Of a DNA stretch of 23,869 nt, positions 18,525 through 23,869 are shown piece after piece. Made by a program: the position numbers and the translations under genes. Source of the DNA: Multifurca ochricompacta (lineage: Eukaryota; Basidiomycota; Agaricomycetes; Russulales; Russulaceae); the NCBI GenBank assembly GCA_022496185.1, contig WTXG01000429.1:1-23869 (forward strand), written 5' to 3'. Under the pieces are notes generated by a model. It worked only from the letters and a program-made list of their open reading frames with translations. It made no database searches and was not told the DNA's origin. The first letter of the stretch is position 1, and each line of letters starts with the position of its first letter.

Positions 18525-19154
18525 TGGAGGGAATAGACTATAGATAGGGGGTACCGGTGTTAGTCCGGTACGGCGAGCTGAATTTGCCGGTACAGTTGGC
18601 GATAGCACAAAGATCGACCTAAGAGCAGAGCGAGCGCGAATAAGAGTAAAAGCGATTTTTAAGTTCGCTTTTGTGAGAACTGAGTCGAAGCAGACAAGTG
18701 GATAGAAGGGATCAAAACTGGATGCTTGATTCTGAACAAACTACTAAGGTTTTTATACATTTTAGCTATAGGAGTAAATATAGGAGACATAAGACAGTAA
18801 AGTCGAAACTAGAGGCCAAAGATCTGGCCAGAGAGGCATACAATGTAAACTACAAGTCAATCAGAATGAAATGCAAGGCAAAGAATGCAAGACAAAGGGG
18901 CGCGCGAAAGGAGCGGAACTGTAATGTACAACTGTAATGGTTTTAGTCGCGCTTGCATAAAATCGAAACGAAATAAGATGATAATGGAGATATAAAATGA
19001 GTTTACTCTTCCGAACGTGAAACCAAAATATCCGAAGCATCTTGAGTTGCCGCGAATGAACGCGGCGATAATCTTGTATCCGAGTGCGATCTTGACACTC
19101 CTAAGATCCTTCTCCTCTGGCCGGGCCGGTCTGTCCGGAATGCGCAATACAGCA
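18525..19154 (-). mobile_element. 3' LTR of the Copia element
   Basis: 630 bp. On the minus strand it starts TGCTGTATTGCGCATTCCGG and ends TATTCCCTCCA. The left edge matches the right-hand LTR from its first base, and the right edge is set by homology to the solo LTR at 15098 and by the purine tract next to it. A TATA box, TATAAAAACC on the minus strand, lies at 18749-18758. The five bases outside, CAACT (18520-18524), should recur beyond the window if the TSD is intact. Confidence 0.93.
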
Positions 19155-19163
19155 CTCCCCTTC
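19155..19163 (-). other. Polypurine tract of the Copia element
   Basis: GAAGGGGAG on the minus strand abuts the TG of the 3' LTR, the expected primer site for plus-strand DNA synthesis. It overlaps the TGA stop codon of the RT/RNase H frame, so the coding region runs right up to the LTR. Confidence 0.85.
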
Positions 19164-20748
19164 AAGCGCGACAAATCCCAAGGTTTTGAATGTGAGTGGC
19201 GACCTTGTACTTGGGAAGCGCCTTCGTAAGGATGTCCGCGGTCATGTCTTCTGTGGGACAGTACTCGAGTTGAATTTGTTTATCGGTAATCGTTTGGCGA
19301 ATAAAATGGAATCGAATGTCGATGTGTTTGGTGCGCGCATGGTAGTTATCGTCTTCTGCAAGTCGGATTGCGGCTTGATTGTCGCATAGTAGAGGTGTCG
19401 GAGTAAGGGTAATATCGAATAGGGACTTGAGAAGGCGTCGCATCCAAATGCACTCCTTGGCTGCATGAGTTGCGGCCACATATTCTGCTTCTGCGGTAGA
19501 AAGGGTAATTAGCTCTTGCTTTCGCGAAGCCCAAGAGACTGCTCCGCCGTCGATGAGGAAGGCGAAGCCGGATATTGCGTGGCGGTGTTCTTGTGACGCT
19601 CCATCTGCGTCCGTGTATCCAATAAGATCGTGCGCTTGATTACCGTAAGTGAGTTTGTATGACTTGGTACCGTTGAGGTAACGAAAGATTCGCTTCACTG
19701 CTTGCCAGTGAATTTCGCCAGGGTTTTCAAGGAATTGCGATAGTGTTGATACGGCGAAGGTGATGTCGGGTCGTGTGGCGACAGAGGCGTACATGAGGCT
19801 GCCAATAGCCTCGCGGTAAGGTGTTTTCTTCATATGCGCCGCTTCAGTAGCGTCGCTCGGCGCGTCGGACTTGTTGTAGTATGCCCCTGAGACGATGGGG
19901 GTTGCGTACGGTTTTGAATCGCTGAGTGCGAACCTGGCGAGAATGGTGTCGATGTAGGCTGTCTGGGAGAGTGAAATAGTTCGCGCGTTGCGGTCGCGTG
20001 AGATCTTGATGCCCAAGAGCCAGTGGACTGGACCAAGGTCCGTGAGGGAATAACGGTTGTTGAGCTTCTGCTTGTATTCCGTGATAAACGCTTCGCAGCT
20101 GCCTGTGATAATGCAATCGTCAACGTGGATTGCTAGGATGGTCAGGTGTCCTCTGCTGCGAGTGGAAAACACTCCGGGGTCGGCTTCATTGACGCGGAAG
20201 CCGAGATCGTTGAGAGCGCGGTATAGCGTGTCGTACCACTTGCGTCCGGCTTGTTTGAGGCCGTATAGGGATTTGTGTAAATGCTTGACTGACTCCCCTT
20301 GAGTGTCGTAACCCGGGGGTGACTGCATGTAAATATCTTCGTTGTCGTCGAGCTCGCCATTTAGATATGCCCCGTTGAAGTCGAAGCTGTCGATCTCCCA
20401 GTCGTGCCGGGCGGCCAAGGCGAGGATAGTGCGAAAGCTTGCTAGCCTGGCGACGGGGGAAAAGGTGTCGAAATAATCCACCCCAAACCTCTGGGTGAAT
20501 CCGCGAGCTACGAGTCGCGCCTTGTACTTTTCGATGGTGCCGTCTGATTTCCGCTTGATGCGGAAAACCCATTTGCTGCCAACGATGTTCTTGCCAGCGG
20601 GGCGCGGGACTGTAGACCAAGTTCCGGCCTTCTCGAGTGTGTTGATCTCGCGATCCATGGCTTCCTGCCATTTCGGCCAATCTTGCCGGGATTGCGCGTC
20701 TGAGAGTGTCTTCGGGTCGCCTTCTATATCGTTGATGGCGGCCTCCAT
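19162..20748 (-). CDS. Copia Pol: reverse transcriptase and RNase H
   Basis: 528 residues from the first Met; the frame is open ~40 nt further upstream with no stop until TAG near 20797, and the true polyprotein is entered by frameshift from the ORF to the right. RT features: KWVFRIKRKSDG (59-70), YKARLVARGF (75-84), DFNGAYLNG (123-131), LYGLKQAGRKWYD (161-173) and the catalytic box IHVDD with Asp210-Asp211. RNase H residues: Asp380 in GYTDAD, Glu420 in STAEAEY, Asp456 in CDNQ, His475 in RTKHIDIR, Asp505 in TADILTKAL. All catalytic positions are present, with no stop or gap, consistent with a young element. Confidence 0.93.
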   Translation of the reverse strand: MEAAINDIEGDPKTLSDAQSRQDWPKWQEAMDREINTLEKAGTWSTVPRPAGKNIVGSKWVFRIKRKSDGTIEKYKARLVARGFTQRFGVDYFDTFSPVARLASFRTILALAARHDWEIDSFDFNGAYLNGELDDNEDIYMQSPPGYDTQGESVKHLHKSLYGLKQAGRKWYDTLYRALNDLGFRVNEADPGVFSTRSRGHLTILAIHVDDCIITGSCEAFITEYKQKLNNRYSLTDLGPVHWLLGIKISRDRNARTISLSQTAYIDTILARFALSDSKPYATPIVSGAYYNKSDAPSDATEAAHMKKTPYREAIGSLMYASVATRPDITFAVSTLSQFLENPGEIHWQAVKRIFRYLNGTKSYKLTYGNQAHDLIGYTDADGASQEHRHAISGFAFLIDGGAVSWASRKQELITLSTAEAEYVAATHAAKECIWMRRLLKSLFDITLTPTPLLCDNQAAIRLAEDDNYHARTKHIDIRFHFIRQTITDKQIQLEYCPTEDMTADILTKALPKYKVATHIQNLGICRA

Positions 20749-23519
20749 AGCGTCTTCGCAATCTGCGGAGTAAGCGAATTCAGGGTTATGGCGCTAGAAG
20801 CGCTGTATCTGGGCCAGTCGGGATGGTAGTACCGGCGTGCCCGTTCACTGCCAGTACTTGGATCCTCTTGTTCTTCGTAAGGCGATGCTTCGCCTCTAAG
20901 TTTTCGAGTGATGTAGTATGAGGGTTTTGAGGTGCGCGTTGACCTGCGCGTTGGTTCGGGTGCTGGTTCTTTGCTCTTGCCTTTGTCCCTCGATGGCGGC
21001 GCCGGAGTCGGGGAGGGTGTATAGTAATCTTGTGCCTCTTCATCAGGCATCTCTTCTTCGCCGCTTTCTGTAGCGTATGGTGGTTGCGGGCCTTGAGGGG
21101 AAGTGGTGGGTAGAAGAGGTGCCTTTTCGGAAGGCATTCCTCCTGGCGGGGAAGGTGTGGAGGTTCGCGTGGTGGTTCTGGACAATGGCGTAGATGGCGT
21201 TGGGGGTGGTGCTGGAGCAGGAGGTGGTGGTGCCGGGGCTTGTACTTGCTGTGATGCAATAAAGCGCGGCGCTTTGCTGTAGACCGTAACGTTAGGGTCT
21301 ACAAACTTGACATTCCGCTCAACCGAGACGGAATTCTTGTGTGGCCAATAAATTCTGTGGGCATGAGTGCTATCAGCATCGTATCCGACCCAGTGTGCTT
21401 CGATGCCGCGTGCGTCTAGTTTTGAGCCTGCATCGGAGTGGACCCAAACGCGTTGTCCCCATTCTGGAACGTTTGATAAATTTGGCTTGCTGCCGTAGAG
21501 TTTCTCGAAAGGAGTTGTCGTCCCAAGAGCCCTAGTGGAGGTGCGGTTTTTAAGCCAAACCGCGTGAAAGAGTGCCTCGCCCCAAAGATACTTGGGCAGG
21601 CCAGAGTGATGAAGGAAAGCCCGCACGCGCTCGAGGAGTCTGCGGTTCAGAGATTCTGCGACTCCGTTGTGCTGCGGGGTGTCGTGGGTTGTGAGACGTC
21701 GTTCTGTGCCTTGTTGTTGCAAGAGTTTGGTGAATTCTGATCCGGTGAATTCGCCACCGCGATCAGATCTGAGAGCCTTGATGGTTGCTCCATGTTGTGT
21801 CTGCGCCCAAGCTGCAAAGGCGCGATAAGCTGAAAGAGTTTCGTCCTTGGTGCGCAGGACGTTGATTCGCGTGAAGCGAGTGTGATCATCTGTAAAAGTC
21901 ACATAATATCTCCTTCCTCCAAGGCTGGCTATAGGTGAGGGTCCCCAGACGTCGGAGTGGACCTCTGCTCCAAAGTTCTTCGCAGGAGGAGCAACTCGCT
22001 CGCTCCTGATTGCCTTGCGAGTCATTTTTGCGTACTCGCATGAATCACAGATAATCGGAGATCCGTCGTCGATGAGTTTGACGCCTTCGATCGCGTTGCT
22101 GCGGATGAGGCCTCGGATGGAGTCTGCCGAGATGTGTCCAAGACGCCGGTGCATAGCGTGAATGTCGACTTGTTCTGCTGCACTTGCAGCAACAGTAGAG
22201 AAAATGGCGGAAGAAGCGTGTTCGACCTTGTACAGGCCGTTGGTGCTTGTCGGGATGGTGCCGATGACTTTGCCCGACTTGTTCGTGATTTTGCATGCGT
22301 CCTTGGTAAAAGAGACTGAAGAGCCGGCAGCGGCGATCCGGGCGATCGAGATAATGGTGAATGCCATTTCTGGCGTGTGTAGTGCGTCGCGAAGGAGAAC
22401 CGGCGTAGTGACGCTGCCGTTTGGAACTTCGATCTGCAGATCGCCGGCGCCTATCGCATAGAAAATACGATTGTTAGCTGCTAAGATAGGACGCGGGGTA
22501 ATGGTGCGATAATTGGTGAATTTCCCTCGATAGGGAGACATGTGTCTTGATGCTCCTGAGTCGTATAACTCGACCTCAACTTCTGAGCGTTTGACTTGAC
22601 TTTCGGCGTTGTAAGCCGATTGCGGCGTAAAATCGGTGTCATCGATTTCTTCAATGGCGGCCCATGCTTCAATGTCCGCATTGGATAAACTTGCGCTCTC
22701 CACAGCCTTGTGGTTGTTGCGCCCTCTGGAGTTGTTAGCTTGTCCTGGCGCCTGCAACTGCAACTGGTTGCTGCCTGCTAACATCCGGCACTCAGACTTG
22801 TAGTGCCCTTTCTTCTTGCAATAGAAACATTCGATATTGCGCTTGTCCTTCTTCTTCGACGCGTTTGCTGCGAGCGCTTCTTCTGGGCCAGACTTGCCCT
22901 TGCCGTTCTTGATAACGCGTCGATCGTACTCATCGGTTGCCAGGCCGATGACGCCATCCGGGGTGATAGCGGCAGTGGTGAAATGCCCTATTGAACTGAT
23001 GGCGTTTTTAGTGTTTTCATATGAAGCGGGGAGGGAATTGATGAGAATGGCATAGTATTCTTGATCACTGAGAGTCTTCCCGTTGGCTGATAGATCTTCC
23101 CGCATAGAGTGCATCCTAGTGAAGTGCGTGCGAATGTCCTCGGTTTCGTCGTACGTCGCGTTCTTCAGCTTGTTGCTCATCTCGATCAGTACCAACTCTG
23201 ATCGCGTCTGGTAAATCTTCTTCACAGCATCCCATACCTCCATGGCAGTTGTATTGACTTTGACTCGGTTGAATACGTGGTCGGGAACTGTAACTGCAAT
23301 CAGTTGCTTGAAGGCGGATTCTTCTACTCTCCAGCGGCGCTCCGGAGTCATGCCATTGACGACGCCAGCTTGAGTGTAGGAAGCGGGAACATTGGTATGG
23401 GTAAGATGTTCGTCCCATTGATTTGCGTCGAATGTCCAAAGCATCTTGTCTCGGTACGTGACCCAGTTCGAGCCATCCACGGCTAACTTGACGACGTTGG
23501 TGCGTAAATCGATGCTCAT
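20724..23519 (-). CDS. Copia Gag-protease-integrase polyprotein
   Basis: 931 residues from ATG at 23519. The order is that of Ty1/Copia: Gag (about 1-225); CCHC zinc knuckle CFYCKKKGHYKSEC (231-244); aspartic protease DSGA (320-323); GAG-pre-integrase His/Cys zinc site (His454, His462, Cys491, Cys494 region); integrase catalytic core with Asp523, Asp586 and Glu622, a D,D(35)E spacing; then a Pro/Ser-rich linker (about 755-880). The frame ends with TAG 25 nt inside the RT ORF as counted from its first Met. Sense continues in the other frame as 'NPEFAYSADCEDAMEAAIND', so the join lies between about 20795 and 20724 and requires a -1 shift or reflects a one-base mutation. Confidence 0.93.
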   Translation of the reverse strand: MSIDLRTNVVKLAVDGSNWVTYRDKMLWTFDANQWDEHLTHTNVPASYTQAGVVNGMTPERRWRVEESAFKQLIAVTVPDHVFNRVKVNTTAMEVWDAVKKIYQTRSELVLIEMSNKLKNATYDETEDIRTHFTRMHSMREDLSANGKTLSDQEYYAILINSLPASYENTKNAISSIGHFTTAAITPDGVIGLATDEYDRRVIKNGKGKSGPEEALAANASKKKDKRNIECFYCKKKGHYKSECRMLAGSNQLQLQAPGQANNSRGRNNHKAVESASLSNADIEAWAAIEEIDDTDFTPQSAYNAESQVKRSEVEVELYDSGASRHMSPYRGKFTNYRTITPRPILAANNRIFYAIGAGDLQIEVPNGSVTTPVLLRDALHTPEMAFTIISIARIAAAGSSVSFTKDACKITNKSGKVIGTIPTSTNGLYKVEHASSAIFSTVAASAAEQVDIHAMHRRLGHISADSIRGLIRSNAIEGVKLIDDGSPIICDSCEYAKMTRKAIRSERVAPPAKNFGAEVHSDVWGPSPIASLGGRRYYVTFTDDHTRFTRINVLRTKDETLSAYRAFAAWAQTQHGATIKALRSDRGGEFTGSEFTKLLQQQGTERRLTTHDTPQHNGVAESLNRRLLERVRAFLHHSGLPKYLWGEALFHAVWLKNRTSTRALGTTTPFEKLYGSKPNLSNVPEWGQRVWVHSDAGSKLDARGIEAHWVGYDADSTHAHRIYWPHKNSVSVERNVKFVDPNVTVYSKAPRFIASQQVQAPAPPPPAPAPPPTPSTPLSRTTTRTSTPSPPGGMPSEKAPLLPTTSPQGPQPPYATESGEEEMPDEEAQDYYTPSPTPAPPSRDKGKSKEPAPEPTRRSTRTSKPSYYITRKLRGEASPYEEQEDPSTGSERARRYYHPDWPRYSASSAITLNSLTPQIAKTLWRPPSTI

Positions 23520-23606
23520 ATCGGCGAAAGTGATAAGTCGATAACGGGTAGATTAGGGATACGTGCTTTAGAAATTCGGCTAGTTTCTTGGTTTTAATTT
23601 GCAACT

Positions 23607-23621
23607 CCAGGGCCCATAACC
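23607..23621 (-). other. Primer-binding site: tRNA-iMet anticodon arm
   Basis: On the minus strand GGTTATGGGCCCTGG begins immediately after the CA of the 5' LTR. Its complement, CCAGGGCCCATAACC, matches the anticodon stem-loop of eukaryotic initiator tRNA-Met (…GGGCYCATAACC…, with CAT the anticodon). Drosophila copia and yeast Ty5 are known to prime from this internal half-tRNA. Part of it (CCAGGGCCC...GGG) is also locally palindromic. Confidence 0.85.
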
Positions 23622-23869
23622 TGGAGGGAATAGACTATAGATAGGGGGTACCGGTGTTAGTCCGGTACGGCGAGCTGAATTTGCCGGTACAGTTGGCGAT
23701 AGCACAAAGATCGACCTAAGAGCAGAGCGAGCGCGAATAAGAGTAAAAGCGATTTTTAAGTTCGCTTTTGTGAGAACTGAGTCGAAGCAGACAAGTGGAT
23801 AGAAGGGATCAAAACTGGATGCTTGATTCTGAACAAACTACTAAGGTTTTTATACATTTTAGCTATAGG
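23622..23869 (-). mobile_element. 5' LTR of the Copia element (truncated by window end)
   Basis: The 248 bases available are identical to 18525-18772 of the 3' LTR by direct reading, including the TATA box (about 23846-23855). Identity of LTRs is expected shortly after insertion. About 380 bp, the promoter-distal part and the right-hand TSD lie outside the window. Confidence 0.92.

Noticed and set aside
18185..18608. Minus ORFs of 60-98 codons left of the Copia element
   Set aside because: They cross the LTR boundary or the duplicated 23-mers and have no recognisable domain.
20186..20761. 191-codon minus ORF
   Set aside because: Out-of-frame reading of the reverse transcriptase region, Arg-rich, no domain.
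20786..21259. 157-codon minus ORF
   Set aside because: Alternative frame of the Pro/Ser-rich integrase linker; low-complexity His/Pro composition.
23600..23630. tRNA-Met gene
   Set aside because: Only the anticodon stem-loop complement is present; no acceptor stem, D or T arm. It is the retrotransposon primer-binding site.

Overview
The window looks like nuclear DNA of a filamentous basidiomycete, most likely an Agaricomycete. The evidence is a laccase split by sixteen short GT-AG introns (48-78 nt), a second intron-rich gene of the Bub3 family, a Ty1/Copia retrotransposon of fungal type, and a dense layer of decayed repeats that have lost most of their CpG dinucleotides. No species can be named from the sequence alone. 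Only about 4 kb is host genic sequence; most of the rest can be assigned to transposable elements.

Layout. 1-4525: nested decayed repeats forming long inverted repeats (203-1175; 1365-4108), with one solo LTR (3332-3924, TSD TTAAG) inserted in an arm. 4526-5559: a block with no CpG for about 914 bp, overlapping an unrecognised minus-strand ORF. 5763-8266 (minus): a complete 519-residue laccase model, 17 exons, with signal peptide, whose Cys-containing motif has Asn where a type 3 copper histidine normally sits. 8267-9261: no gene seen. 9262-10140: a fold-back repeat. 10184-11585: an element with about 250-bp inverted ends enclosing what looks like the 3' end of a LINE, followed by a third copy of its terminus. 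11717-13096 (plus): a Bub3-like WD40 gene carrying two frameshifting insertions. 13763-14165: a hAT-type MITE with an exact 8-bp TSD. 14222-15768: another inverted repeat, interrupted by a Copia solo LTR (15098-15704, TSD CTTAT). 15760-15974: a Tc1/mariner-like MITE with TA ends. 15976-17430: second copies of the repeats at 1338-2000 and 1-755. 17431-18524: repetitive LTR-like DNA. 18525-23869 (minus): a nearly complete Copia element whose 5' LTR runs off the window.

How it fits together. The Copia element carries Gag, protease, integrase, reverse transcriptase and RNase H in two overlapping frames. Its LTRs are identical over the 248 bp that can be compared, so it inserted recently. Its primer-binding site matches the anticodon arm of initiator tRNA-Met, as in Drosophila copia and yeast Ty5, not the tRNA 3' end. 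The solo LTR at 15098 is an older relative in which CG has become TG or CA at most compared sites. Because two solo LTRs landed inside inverted-repeat arms, the other arm preserves the uninterrupted target sequence, so both insertions and their TSDs can be checked internally. The laccase appears structurally intact; the Bub3-like gene looks broken or mis-assembled. Nothing here is clearly a new defence or metabolic system. The best leads are the altered laccase copper site, the CpG-free block with an open frame, the cluster of long inverted repeats, and a 23-bp direct repeat that brackets GT...AG segments at two loci.
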